A stretch of DNA of 14,438 nucleotides, from positions 1-14,438 of the forward strand of contig JBALVO010000094.1 in the NCBI GenBank assembly GCA_036961445.1. The letters are read 5' to 3'. This document shows positions 6,681 through 14,438 of the stretch, in pieces (positions within the stretch are counted from its first letter, which is position 1; each line of letters starts with the position of its first letter). The stretch is from JBALVO01 sp036961445 (lineage in GTDB: Bacteria > Pseudomonadota > Gammaproteobacteria > Pseudomonadales > Halieaceae). The translations under genes were made by a program, and so were the position numbers. The notes beneath the pieces were generated by a model, which was not told where the DNA came from, did no database searches, and saw nothing but the letters and a program-made list of their open reading frames with translations.

Positions 6681-6693
6681 ACCCTGGAAGGGT
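6681..6693 (+). promoter_or_regulatory. Hairpin covering the sucA ribosome binding site
   Basis: ACCCT (6681-6685) pairs perfectly with AGGGT (6689-6693) around a 3-nt loop GGA. The only good Shine-Dalgarno match for sucA, GGAAGGG (6686-6692), lies in this loop and stem, 5 nt before the ATG at 6698. Folding would hide it, so translation may depend on unfolding by ribosomes or by an alternative structure. Confidence 0.5.
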
Positions 6694-6697
6694 CGAG

Positions 6698-9574
6698 ATG
6701 CAAGAAAGCGCAATGGAGCTCCTGCGGCGGAGCTCACACATAGCAGGTGGCAATGCCACGTATGTGGAGGATCTCTACGAGTCCTACCTGAAGGACCCTA
6801 ATGGGGTGCCTGAGCAGTGGCGCGATTATTTTGACAAATTGCCGCGTGTGGAATCTGACATAGTCCAGATCGAGGATGTGCCTCATTCTGTGGTTCGGGA
6901 TCGCTTTGCCCAGATCAGTAAGATGCGGGTGCGCACTGAAGCCACGGTGCAACATGATTCCCAGGCGACTGAATACGAGCGCAAGCAGGTTCAGGTTGTA
7001 CAGTTGATTTCCGCTTATCGTCAGCGTGGCCACCAGAAAGCGCTGCTGGATCCATTAGCCTTGGCCCAGCGTGACCATGTTCCCGATCTGGAGCTGAGCT
7101 TTCATAAGCTGTCAACGGCCGACTTTGATACCGTTTTTCAAACTGGCAGCCTGCACATTGGCAAGGCCGACGCTACTCTGGGTGAGATATTCGACGCCAT
7201 TGAGCGTACCTACTGCAACACTATTGGCGCAGAGTTCATGCATATTGTGGACACTGAGGAACGGCACTGGGTGATGCAGCGCATGGAGTCTGTGCGCTCA
7301 GCACCGGACTATGGCAAGGAAGTTCGCACGCAGCTGCTGTGCAGCTTGATCAATGCCGAGGGGCTGGAGAAATCGCTGGGTTCCAAGTACCCCGGAACCA
7401 AGCGGTTCGGGTTGGAAGGTGGGGAGAGCCTGATTCCCATGCTGTCGGAGATGGTGCAGCGCTGCGGATCCTACGGTGCCCAGGAGATTGTATTGGGTAT
7501 GGCCCACCGGGGACGGCTCAATGTATTGATCAATATTCTGGGTAAGAACCCCTCGGAGTTGTTTGCCGAGTTTGAAGGTCGGGTGGAGTATGAAACGTCC
7601 GGCGATGTTAAATACCACCAGGGCTTTTCCTCCAATGTAATGACCCCCGGCGGCGAAGTACACCTGGCTCTGTCGTTCAACCCTTCCCACCTGGAAATCG
7701 TGTCACCTGTGGTAGAAGGTTCGGTGCGCGCGCGCCAGGAGAGGCGCAACGACGAGACTGGCGTACGTGTGGTGCCCATAGTGATTCATGGCGATGCCGC
7801 CTTTGCCGGGCAGGGCGTGGTGATGGAGACATTCCAGATGTCCCAGACGCGGGCCTACAAAACCGGCGGTACCATTCATATCGTTATTAATAACCAGGTC
7901 GGCTTTACCACGAACAAGCGTGAGGACGTGCGTTCCACCGAGTACTGCACGGATATTGCAAAAATGGTGCAGGCGCCGATTTTCCACGTCAATGGTGACG
8001 ACCCCGAAGCTGTATTGTTTGTTACCCAGATGGCAGTGGACTACCGCACGGAATTTAACAAGGACGTGGTGATAGATCTTATTTGTTACCGACGTCGCGG
8101 CCATAACGAGGCCGATGAGCCGTCAGTCACGCAACCTCTGATGTACAAAAAAATTCGCTCGCATGCAACCACGCGTGATTTGTACGCCGCCAAACTTATC
8201 GCGGACGGTGTGCTTAACGAAAGTGAAGACCAGTTCCTGGTGGATCGTTTCCGCGACTCCCTGGACCGCGGTGAGCCGTTGGTAAGCAACCTGGTATCAG
8301 AACCCAACAAGTCCTTGTTTGTCGATTGGTCACCCTATCTGGGCCATCATTGGACACTGCCGGCCGACACCACTATGGATATCCATGAGCTGCAGAGTCT
8401 GGCGCATGATACCAATGTGGCACCGGACAATTTTCCGTTGCAGCGGCAGGTTTCGAAAATACTGGAAGATCGCCGCAAGATGGCGGCAGGTGCCATGCCG
8501 ATCAATTGGGGGTTTGCCGAGAACCTGGCGTATGCCTCGCTGCTCAAGCAGGGTTACCCAATACGGCTGACCGGTCAGGATGTTGGCCGTGGCACGTTTT
8601 CCCATCGTCACGCGGTCTTGCACAATCAACAGGAGGGCTCTGCGTATGTTCCGCTGCAACATGTCGCGCCGGAGCAGGGCACGTTCGTCATTCACGACTC
8701 ACTGCTCTCGGAAGAGGCTGTGCTGGCGTTTGAGTATGGCTATTCCACTACGTTGCCCCAGGGCCTGGTGATATGGGAGGCTCAGTTTGGTGATTTTGCC
8801 AACGGCGCACAGGTGGTTATCGACCAGTTTATTACCAGCGGTGAACACAAGTGGCAGCGACTAAATGGCTTGACCATGTTATTGCCACACGGCTACGAGG
8901 GACAGGGCCCAGAGCACTCCTCAGCTCGCCTGGAGCGATTTATGCAGCTTTGTGCAGAGCACAATATCCAGGTATGTATCCCGACCACCCCGGCGCAGGT
9001 CTACCATATGCTGCGACGCCAGGCGATCCGTCCACTGCGCAAGCCACTGATCGTGATGTCGCCGAAAAGCCTGCTGCGCCATAAAGAAGCTATCTCAACA
9101 CTGGAAGAACTGGCCCACGGGCATTTTCACAATGTTATGGATGAGACGGACGACCTGGACAAGTCCAAGGTAGAGCGCATCATTGTTTGCAGCGGTAAGG
9201 TTTTTTACGATTTGCGAGCAGCACGTCGCGAGCGCTCGCTGGATCACATTGCGATTCTGCGACTGGAGCAGTTGTATCCGTTCCCGGAGGCTGAGCTGCT
9301 CGACATTCTGGTGAGTTCGTATCCGAATGTTATCGATGCGGTATGGTGCCAGGAAGAGCCTATGAACCAGGGTTCCTGGTACGCCAGCCAGCACCATATG
9401 CGGCGGGTTATTCATATGCACAAACCAGAGGTATACCTGCGTTATGTTGGTAGAGATGCTTCTGCGGCACCAGCGGCTGGATATATGGCACTGCATGTGG
9501 AGCAACAGGAAAAATTCATCAACGAAGCCCTGGCAGTTGACGGCCAGGCGAATGATAGCGGTACAAAGGAATAG
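6698..9574 (+). CDS. sucA: 2-oxoglutarate dehydrogenase E1 component
   Basis: Thiamine-diphosphate-dependent decarboxylase of the 2-oxoglutarate dehydrogenase complex; transfers the succinyl group to the lipoyl domain of SucB. It has 958 residues, slightly longer than E. coli SucA (933), with part of the excess in the hydrophilic tail after residue 944. The N-terminal E2/E3-binding arm (1 to about 50) includes YVEDLYESYLKDPNGVP. The catalytic core has GMAHRGRLNVL (267-277) with His270, the ThDP and metal-binding GDAAFAGQG (365-373) with NNQVGFTTN (398-406), and the C-terminal blocks GQDVGRGTFSHRHAV and LPHGYEGQGPEHSSARLER. The start MQES matches the family; the second ATG at 6713 would cut the arm. 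sucB follows after 2 nt. The absence of a fused acyltransferase domain separates it from actinobacterial Kgd. Confidence 0.98.
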   Translation: MQESAMELLRRSSHIAGGNATYVEDLYESYLKDPNGVPEQWRDYFDKLPRVESDIVQIEDVPHSVVRDRFAQISKMRVRTEATVQHDSQATEYERKQVQVVQLISAYRQRGHQKALLDPLALAQRDHVPDLELSFHKLSTADFDTVFQTGSLHIGKADATLGEIFDAIERTYCNTIGAEFMHIVDTEERHWVMQRMESVRSAPDYGKEVRTQLLCSLINAEGLEKSLGSKYPGTKRFGLEGGESLIPMLSEMVQRCGSYGAQEIVLGMAHRGRLNVLINILGKNPSELFAEFEGRVEYETSGDVKYHQGFSSNVMTPGGEVHLALSFNPSHLEIVSPVVEGSVRARQERRNDETGVRVVPIVIHGDAAFAGQGVVMETFQMSQTRAYKTGGTIHIVINNQVGFTTNKREDVRSTEYCTDIAKMVQAPIFHVNGDDPEAVLFVTQMAVDYRTEFNKDVVIDLICYRRRGHNEADEPSVTQPLMYKKIRSHATTRDLYAAKLIADGVLNESEDQFLVDRFRDSLDRGEPLVSNLVSEPNKSLFVDWSPYLGHHWTLPADTTMDIHELQSLAHDTNVAPDNFPLQRQVSKILEDRRKMAAGAMPINWGFAENLAYASLLKQGYPIRLTGQDVGRGTFSHRHAVLHNQQEGSAYVPLQHVAPEQGTFVIHDSLLSEEAVLAFEYGYSTTLPQGLVIWEAQFGDFANGAQVVIDQFITSGEHKWQRLNGLTMLLPHGYEGQGPEHSSARLERFMQLCAEHNIQVCIPTTPAQVYHMLRRQAIRPLRKPLIVMSPKSLLRHKEAISTLEELAHGHFHNVMDETDDLDKSKVERIIVCSGKVFYDLRAARRERSLDHIAILRLEQLYPFPEAELLDILVSSYPNVIDAVWCQEEPMNQGSWYASQHHMRRVIHMHKPEVYLRYVGRDASAAPAAGYMALHVEQQEKFINEALAVDGQANDSGTKE

Positions 9575-9576
9575 AA

Positions 9577-10806
9577 ATGGCTATTGAAATAAAAGCACCT
9601 GCTTTTCCCGAATCGATTGCAGACGGTGAAGTAGCAGCCTGGCACAAGACGGAAGGCGAAGCTGTGGCTCGCGATGAGCTTATCGTAGAAATCGAGACGG
9701 ACAAGGTTGTGATGGAGGTGGTCGCACCCGAAGATGGCGTGATCACCAGGATCCATGCGCAAGAAGGCGACACGATACTCAGCGAGCAGCTACTGGCGAC
9801 GCTGGAGCAGGGTGCTGCGACAGCTTCCGCTGGGGCGCCTGCATCTGCAGCTGTGACGGACGCAGCTCCGGTGGCAGATGATACTGATGTCGCTGCATTA
9901 CTGGGGCCGGCCGCGCGGCAACTGGTGGATGAACACAAACTGGACATCAGGCAGATCGCCGGTAGCGGCAAGAACGGTCGTATTACCAAAGAAGATGTTG
10001 TCGCTCACATGAAGACTCGCGAAACTGCTACACCGGCCGTTAAGCCTCCGGCGGCAGCTCCTGCGGTGAGTGATCAGGGTGCGCCGCTTGGCCCGTCCAG
10101 CGAACGCGTTGAAAAACGCGTACCAATGACGCGTATGCGCGCGAAGATTGCCGAGCGACTGCTACAGGCCACGCAGGAAACTGCCATGCTCACCACCTTC
10201 AATGAGGTGAATATGGCCCCCGTCATGGCGCTGCGCAGCAAGTATAAAGATCAGTTTGAGAAGATACACAATGGCACACGCCTGGGCTTTATGGGCTTTT
10301 TCGTTAAAGCGGCCTGCGAAGCACTAAAACGCTTTCCTGCGGTAAATGCTTCCGTCGATGGTAGCGACGTGGTTTATCACGGTTATCAGGATATTGGCGT
10401 CGCAGTGTCCACGGAAGGTGGTCTGGTCGTGCCGGTAATGCGCGATGCGGATTTTATGAGCCTTGCTGATGTAGAGGCGGCTGTCAAGGATTTGGGTTTG
10501 CGTGCCCGCGACAACAAGCTGACCATCGACGATATGACCGGCGGCACTTTCACCGTCACCAATGGAGGCGTATTCGGCTCCTTGTTATCGACCCCAATAC
10601 TCAATCCACCGCAGACCGGTATCCTGGGTATGCACAAGATTCAGGAGCGTCCGATGGCGGTAAACGGCCAGGTCGTTATTTTGCCAATGATGTACCTGGC
10701 TTTGTCATATGATCACCGGTTAATTGACGGCAAGACGGCGGTGCAGTTTCTGGTGGCGATCAAGGATCTGATTGAGGACCCGGCGCGGATCCTGCTCCAA
10801 TTGTAA
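9577..10806 (+). CDS. sucB: 2-oxoglutarate dehydrogenase E2 component (dihydrolipoyl succinyltransferase)
   Basis: Core of the 2-oxoglutarate dehydrogenase complex; passes the succinyl group from lipoyl-lysine to CoA. It has 409 residues (405 in E. coli). One lipoyl domain spans about 2-77, with Lys43 in IETDKVVMEV as the lipoylated residue. An Ala-rich flexible linker lies at about 79-103. The peripheral subunit-binding domain spans about 107-145 (GPAARQLVDEH...GKNGRITKEDV). A second Ala/Pro linker runs to about 175, then the catalytic domain to the end. The catalytic motif DHRLIDG places His380 and Asp384. AAGGA lies about 7 nt before the ATG, inside the end of sucA, so the two are coupled. 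The neighbours SucA and Lpd, and similarity to SucB, argue against AceF or a branched-chain E2. Confidence 0.97.
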   Translation: MAIEIKAPAFPESIADGEVAAWHKTEGEAVARDELIVEIETDKVVMEVVAPEDGVITRIHAQEGDTILSEQLLATLEQGAATASAGAPASAAVTDAAPVADDTDVAALLGPAARQLVDEHKLDIRQIAGSGKNGRITKEDVVAHMKTRETATPAVKPPAAAPAVSDQGAPLGPSSERVEKRVPMTRMRAKIAERLLQATQETAMLTTFNEVNMAPVMALRSKYKDQFEKIHNGTRLGFMGFFVKAACEALKRFPAVNASVDGSDVVYHGYQDIGVAVSTEGGLVVPVMRDADFMSLADVEAAVKDLGLRARDNKLTIDDMTGGTFTVTNGGVFGSLLSTPILNPPQTGILGMHKIQERPMAVNGQVVILPMMYLALSYDHRLIDGKTAVQFLVAIKDLIEDPARILLQL

Positions 10807-10833
10807 CGCGAATACCGAGCTGCGATGCCTGGT

Positions 10834-10849
10834 GGTGGTCGTAGCCACT
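10834..10849 (+). promoter_or_regulatory. Small hairpin in the sucB-lpd gap
   Basis: GTGGT (10835-10839) pairs with GCCAC (10844-10848), one pair G-U, around the loop CGTA; one more G-U pair is possible outside. No T-run follows. It contains most of the sequence TGGTCGTAGC (10836-10845), which is also found exactly in the sucA leader. The 70-nt gap otherwise shows no promoter. The short stem could be chance. Confidence 0.3.
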
Positions 10850-10876
10850 GTGAAATGAATTTTATCGAGAAAGAAT

Positions 10877-12316
10877 ATGTCTGAAAAATATGATGTTTTG
10901 GTAATTGGCGCTGGGCCGGCCGGATATGTGGCCGCAATCAAAGCTGCCCAGCTCGGTCTGTCCGCAGCCTGTGTAGAGCAGTGGCTGGATGACAAAGGTG
11001 CAATTCTTTTGGGTGGGACTTGCCTCAATGTTGGTTGTATACCCTCCAAGGCGCTGTTGGATAGCAGTCACAAGTTCGCCGAGGCGCGCGACCATTTTGC
11101 TATTCACGGTATCACCGTGGAAGCGCCAAAAATAGACATTGCGGCCATGCTCGGACGCAAAGACAAGATCGTTGGCCAATTGACTGGCGGCATAGCGGGC
11201 CTGTTCAAACACAATGGTGTAACGGCAATTTCCGGTACTGGTAAAGTGCTTGCTGGGGCCAAAGTGGAGGTCACAGACAAGGATGGTAATGTCCAGGTAA
11301 TCGAAGCCAGTAACATCATTGTCGCAGCGGGCTCCGTACCCGTTAATATTCCTCCTGCGCCAATAGACAATGAATACATTATCGACTCAACCGGTGCGCT
11401 GGAATTGACCGAAGTTCCAGCACGGCTTGGCGTAATTGGAGCCGGTGTTATCGGCCTCGAACTGGGTAGTGTGTGGGGTCGCCTGGGTTCGGAAGTGGTT
11501 GTGCTGGAAGCCCTGGATGAGTTTCTGCCCATGATGGACGCGCAGATCGCCAAGGAATCGGCCAAGATTTTCAAGAAACAGGGCATGGATATTCGCCTCG
11601 GCGCCCGTGTTACCAACGCCGTGGTCAAAGACGGTGCGGTGGAGGTCTCTTTTAGTACTTCCGATGGTGAACATGTCGAGATTTTCGACAAGTTGATTGT
11701 CGCGGTAGGTCGTAGGCCAAGATCCGAAGAGTTGTTTGCATCCGATAGCGGCCTCACGTTGGATGAACGCGGTTACATCTACGTTAATGATTACTGCGAG
11801 ACTGAAGCGCCGCATGTCTATGCTGTTGGTGACATTGTCCGTGGGCCGATGCTCGCGCATAAAGGATCGGAAGAGGGCGTAATGGTGGCTGAACGCATCG
11901 CCGGCAAGCAGGCCCAGATGAATTACGACTGCATTCCTTCGGTGATCTACACCCACCCGGAGGTCGCCGCTGTGGGTAAAACCGAACAGGAATTGAAGGC
12001 GGATGGTGTCGCCTACAAAACCGGTACCTTTCCGTTTGTCGCCAGCGGTAGAGCACTCGCAGCGAACGATTCGGACGGAATGGTCAAGTTGATCTCCCAC
12101 GCCGAGACAGATCGAATTCTTGGTTGCCATATTGTGGGTCCCTCCGCAGCCGACTTGGTACAACAGGTAGTGATAGCCATGGAATTTGGCTCCAGCACGG
12201 AAGACCTGGCCCTGACTGTGTTTGCCCATCCGACTCTGTCGGAAGCTGTGCATGAAGCAGCGCTGGCAGTAGATGGTCATGCCATTCATATCGCTAATCG
12301 GAAGAAACGCAAATAG
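10877..12316 (+). CDS. lpd: Dihydrolipoyl dehydrogenase (E3)
   Basis: FAD-dependent disulfide oxidoreductase that reoxidises dihydrolipoamide with NAD+, serving 2-oxoglutarate dehydrogenase and perhaps other 2-oxoacid dehydrogenases and the glycine cleavage system. It has 479 residues, typical length. FAD-binding GAGPAG lies at 11-16; the redox disulfide is Cys49-Cys54 in GGTCLNVGCIPSKALL; the NAD-binding fold has GVIGAGVIGLELGSVWGRLG at about 184-203; the second FAD motif is VYAVGDIVRGPMLAHK; the catalytic pair His451-Glu456 is in AHPTLSEAVHEA. No lipoyl domain is fused to it. It corresponds to the Pseudomonas lpdG position. The ATG is preceded by the weak purine stretch GAGAAAGAAT. A 19-codon open frame (10825-10884) ends across its start codon. 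Confidence 0.97.
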   Translation: MSEKYDVLVIGAGPAGYVAAIKAAQLGLSAACVEQWLDDKGAILLGGTCLNVGCIPSKALLDSSHKFAEARDHFAIHGITVEAPKIDIAAMLGRKDKIVGQLTGGIAGLFKHNGVTAISGTGKVLAGAKVEVTDKDGNVQVIEASNIIVAAGSVPVNIPPAPIDNEYIIDSTGALELTEVPARLGVIGAGVIGLELGSVWGRLGSEVVVLEALDEFLPMMDAQIAKESAKIFKKQGMDIRLGARVTNAVVKDGAVEVSFSTSDGEHVEIFDKLIVAVGRRPRSEELFASDSGLTLDERGYIYVNDYCETEAPHVYAVGDIVRGPMLAHKGSEEGVMVAERIAGKQAQMNYDCIPSVIYTHPEVAAVGKTEQELKADGVAYKTGTFPFVASGRALAANDSDGMVKLISHAETDRILGCHIVGPSAADLVQQVVIAMEFGSSTEDLALTVFAHPTLSEAVHEAALAVDGHAIHIANRKKRK

Positions 12317-12321
12317 AACTC

Positions 12322-12363
12322 GCCCGGGTGCGTGCAACAAAAATATCGCCGACGCATACGGGC
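12322..12363 (+). promoter_or_regulatory. Long hairpin in the sucC leader
   Basis: GCCCG (12322-12326) pairs with CGGGC (12359-12363). After a small internal loop (GG against TA, one possible G-U), TGCGT (12329-12333) pairs with ACGCA (12352-12356). The loop is 18 nt and A-rich. No T-run follows, so it is not a standard terminator. GTGCGTGC occurs twice (12328-12335 and 12388-12395), so ACGCA could instead pair with the later copy, opening the hairpin. GCAC-T-GTGC (12383-12391) can form part of another small stem. Structured motifs before sucC are known in pseudomonads; I cannot say whether this belongs to one. Confidence 0.5.
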
Positions 12364-12442
12364 TCACACTGGTTGTTTGGTAGCACTGTGCGTGCCTGGC
12401 GGCCTCAATTAATGAAAGCAGCAAACTAAAACAGGATAGAGC

Positions 12443-13612
12443 ATGAACCTTCATGAATATCAGGGCAAACAGCTGTTTGCAGAGTATGGTCTGCCGGTGT
12501 CCAAAGGATATGCGGTTGATACCCCCGAGGCGGCAGCAGAAGCGGCGGATTTAATCGGTGGTGATATGTGGGTGGTGAAAGCCCAGGTGCACGCAGGTGG
12601 ACGCGGCAAAGCTGGCGGTGTGAAGCTGGTAAAGAGCAAAGACGAGATTACCGAGTTTGCCAAGCAGTGGTTGGGTAAGAACCTGGTGACCTACCAGACG
12701 GATGAAAATGGTCAGCCGGTCAGCAAAATTCTGGTTGAATCCTGTACCGATATTGCTGAGGAGCTGTATTTGGGCGCGGTGGTTGATCGTTCTTCGCGGC
12801 GCATCGTTTTCATGGCATCTACCGAAGGTGGTGTAGAGATCGAGAAAGTGGCCGAGGAAACACCAGAGAAAATTCTCCGCGCTACCATTGATCCGATGGT
12901 TGGCGCGCAGCCATACCAGGGCCGGGAATTGGCGTTCAAGCTGGGTCTCAAGGGCGAACAGATCAAGCAGTTCGTAAAAATATTTATGGGTCTTGCGCAG
13001 TTGTTTGTGGAAAAAGACCTGGCTCTGATCGAAGTTAACCCGCTGGTAATTACCGATGAGGGTAACCTGCACTGCCTGGACGCCAAGCTCGGTGTTGACG
13101 GCAACGCGCTGTACCGTCAAAAGCAACTCAATGAAATGCACGATCCTTCCCAGGAAGATGCGCGTGAGTCACACGCGGCCAAATGGGAGCTGAACTATGT
13201 TGCCCTGGATGGCAACATTGGTTGCATGGTAAACGGCGCAGGCCTGGCTATGGGTACTATGGACATTGTGGCGCTGCATGGCGGCTTTCCTGCCAACTTC
13301 CTCGATGTTGGCGGCGGCGCTACCAAGGAACGCGTATCCGAGGCGTTCAAGATCATACTGTCTGACGACAAGGTAAAAGCGGTGCTGATCAATATCTTTG
13401 GCGGTATCGTACGCTGTGACCTGATTGCCGAAGGCGTGATCGGTGCAGTTGAGGAGATTGGCGTTGAAGTTCCTGTCATTGTGCGCCTGGAAGGCAACAA
13501 TGCGGAATTGGGTCAAAAAGTTTTGGCTGACAGTGGATTGAATATTATTGCTGCCAGTAGCCTCACAGATGCTGCAGAACAGGCAGTGAAAGCAGCGGGA
13601 GGTACAGCATAA
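12443..13612 (+). CDS. sucC: Succinate-CoA ligase, beta subunit
   Basis: With SucD converts succinyl-CoA, ADP (or GDP) and phosphate to succinate, CoA and ATP (or GTP). It has 389 residues (388 in E. coli). The N-terminal ATP-grasp domain covers about 1-240: Lys46 in WVVKAQVHAGGRGKAGG contacts the nucleotide, and the metal ligands are Asn199 in EVNPLV and Asp213 in CLDAKLG. The C-terminal CoA-ligase domain has NGAGLAMGTMD, FLDVGGGATKERV and NIFGGIVRCDLIA. The start MNLHEYQGKQLF is typical, with AGGA six bases before the ATG. It shares one base with the sucD start (TAATG), so both are translated in a coupled way. The 126-nt gap upstream holds the hairpin but no clear promoter. Confidence 0.98.
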   Translation: MNLHEYQGKQLFAEYGLPVSKGYAVDTPEAAAEAADLIGGDMWVVKAQVHAGGRGKAGGVKLVKSKDEITEFAKQWLGKNLVTYQTDENGQPVSKILVESCTDIAEELYLGAVVDRSSRRIVFMASTEGGVEIEKVAEETPEKILRATIDPMVGAQPYQGRELAFKLGLKGEQIKQFVKIFMGLAQLFVEKDLALIEVNPLVITDEGNLHCLDAKLGVDGNALYRQKQLNEMHDPSQEDARESHAAKWELNYVALDGNIGCMVNGAGLAMGTMDIVALHGGFPANFLDVGGGATKERVSEAFKIILSDDKVKAVLINIFGGIVRCDLIAEGVIGAVEEIGVEVPVIVRLEGNNAELGQKVLADSGLNIIAASSLTDAAEQAVKAAGGTA

Positions 13613-14438
13613 TGAGCATTTTAATTGACAAAAACACCAAGGTAATCTGCCAGGGCTTTACTGGTTCACAGGGTACTTTTCACTCAGAGCAGGCCATTGA
13701 GTACGGCACGCAAATGGTCGGTGGTGTCACACCGGGTAAAGGCGGCCAGGAACACCTGGGGTTGCCCGTGTTTAACACGGTGTCTGAGGCTGTGGCAGTC
13801 ACCGGGGCTGACGCGTCTGTGATCTATGTGCCGGCTCCTTTTTGTAAGGATTCAATCCTGGAAGCTGCCAATGGTGGCATCAAGCTGATTGTCTGTATCA
13901 CTGAAGGCATTCCGACACTGGATATGCTGGAGGCCAAGGTAAAGTGTGATGAACTGGGCGTACGCCTGGTAGGACCAAACTGTCCGGGCGTTATCACTCC
14001 CGGTGAGTGCAAAATAGGCATCATGCCTGGCCATATCCATCTGCCAGGCAAGGTCGGTATTGTCTCGCGCTCAGGGACCTTAACCTATGAAGCGGTCAAG
14101 CAGACCACGGATGCGGGATACGGTCAGTCTACTTGCGTTGGTATTGGTGGTGATCCGATTCCGGGCTCCAACTTCATTGATATCCTGGCGATGTTTGAAA
14201 AGGACCCGGCAACTGAGGCCATCGTTATGATCGGTGAAATCGGTGGTACTGCAGAGGAAGAAGCGGCAGCTTATATCAAAGCGAATGTGACCAAGCCTGT
14301 AGTGTCCTATATTGCCGGTGTTACCGCGCCTAAAGGCAAGCGTATGGGGCATGCTGGCGCCATCATCTCTGGCGGCAAGGGTACTGCCGACGAGAAGTTT
14401 GCGGCCCTGGAAGACGCCGGTGTCAAGACTGTTCGCAG
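13612..14438 (+). CDS. sucD: Succinate-CoA ligase, alpha subunit (3' end outside the window)
   Basis: Alpha subunit of succinyl-CoA synthetase; binds CoA and carries the phosphohistidine intermediate. The frame is open from the ATG at 13612 to the right edge, giving 275 complete residues plus two bases. E. coli SucD has 289, so about 14 residues and the stop codon are missing. The N-terminal CoA-binding Rossmann fold has VICQGFTGSQGTFHSEQAI and GGVTPGKGG. VGPNCPGVITPGECKIGI contains Cys124. Glu209 in MIGEIGGTAEEEAA matches the residue that holds the phosphohistidine, and His247 in KRMGHAGAIISGGKGTADEK is the phosphorylated histidine. It starts on the last base of the sucC stop codon. No sign of damage. 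Confidence 0.97.
   Translation, partial: MSILIDKNTKVICQGFTGSQGTFHSEQAIEYGTQMVGGVTPGKGGQEHLGLPVFNTVSEAVAVTGADASVIYVPAPFCKDSILEAANGGIKLIVCITEGIPTLDMLEAKVKCDELGVRLVGPNCPGVITPGECKIGIMPGHIHLPGKVGIVSRSGTLTYEAVKQTTDAGYGQSTCVGIGGDPIPGSNFIDILAMFEKDPATEAIVMIGEIGGTAEEEAAAYIKANVTKPVVSYIAGVTAPKGKRMGHAGAIISGGKGTADEKFAALEDAGVKTVR

Noticed and set aside
12412..12429. Five-codon open frame MKAAN just before sucC
   Set aside because: Too short, without a ribosome binding site; likely by chance in an A-rich stretch.
11387..12454. Long open frame (355 codons) on the minus strand opposite lpd and the sucC leader
   Set aside because: It lies antisense to an intact, well-recognised gene, shows no known family or ribosome binding site, and its sequence is the kind of Cys/His-rich product expected from reading the complement of a coding frame.
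1..14438. tRNA or rRNA genes, CRISPR arrays, insertion sequences, phage genes or defence genes
   Set aside because: None seen. The window is filled by conserved metabolic genes with short gaps, and no terminal inverted repeats, regular spaced repeats or transposase-like proteins appear.

Overview
The window is a gammaproteobacterial tricarboxylic-acid-cycle locus. Proteins resemble Escherichia coli and Pseudomonas homologues throughout: a type II, NADH-sensitive-type citrate synthase, a four-subunit succinate dehydrogenase with both small membrane anchors, and a SucA that begins MQES. The order gltA (divergent) - sdhCDAB - sucAB - lpd - sucCD, with lpd inside the cluster, is the Pseudomonas-type arrangement. 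GC content is moderate. My best guess is a free-living, probably marine gammaproteobacterium near the Pseudomonas/Cellvibrio side of the class; the lower rank is inference.

Layout. At 1-439 (+) is the 3' end of hisC (histidinol-phosphate aminotransferase). At 436-1557 (-) is a ketoacyl-ACP synthase III-like gene, whose stop codon overlaps that of hisC tail to tail. At 1650-2939 (-) is gltA, followed by a clear intrinsic terminator at 1606-1627. At 2940-3258 is a 319-nt divergent control region with a strong sigma70-type promoter for each direction, a tandem 20-bp-period direct repeat between them, and two hairpins in the sdhC leader. At 3259-6482 (+) is sdhCDAB, tightly packed. At 6483-6697 is a 215-nt gap with a structured sucA leader. 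At 6698-10806 is sucAB, at 10877-12316 lpd, and at 12443 to the right edge sucCD, with sucD cut off by the window end.

How the genes work together. GltA makes citrate. SucA, SucB and Lpd are E1, E2 and E3 of 2-oxoglutarate dehydrogenase and make succinyl-CoA. SucCD converts this to succinate with formation of a nucleoside triphosphate. SdhCDAB oxidises succinate to fumarate and passes electrons to quinone. The KAS III-like gene may link acyl-CoA pools to fatty-acid synthesis. All catalytic residues I looked for are present and no gene looks broken.

The coding content is ordinary and I see no new protein system, mobile element, CRISPR array, tRNA or rRNA. What may deserve attention is the non-coding DNA. 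Every long gap in the sdh-suc cluster can form hairpins, including a pair of mutually exclusive hairpins and a Shine-Dalgarno-covering hairpin before sucA, and a long hairpin with a competing repeat before sucC. A 10-nt sequence is shared exactly by the sucA and lpd leaders. These are sequence-level predictions made by eye, not folded or compared by software.
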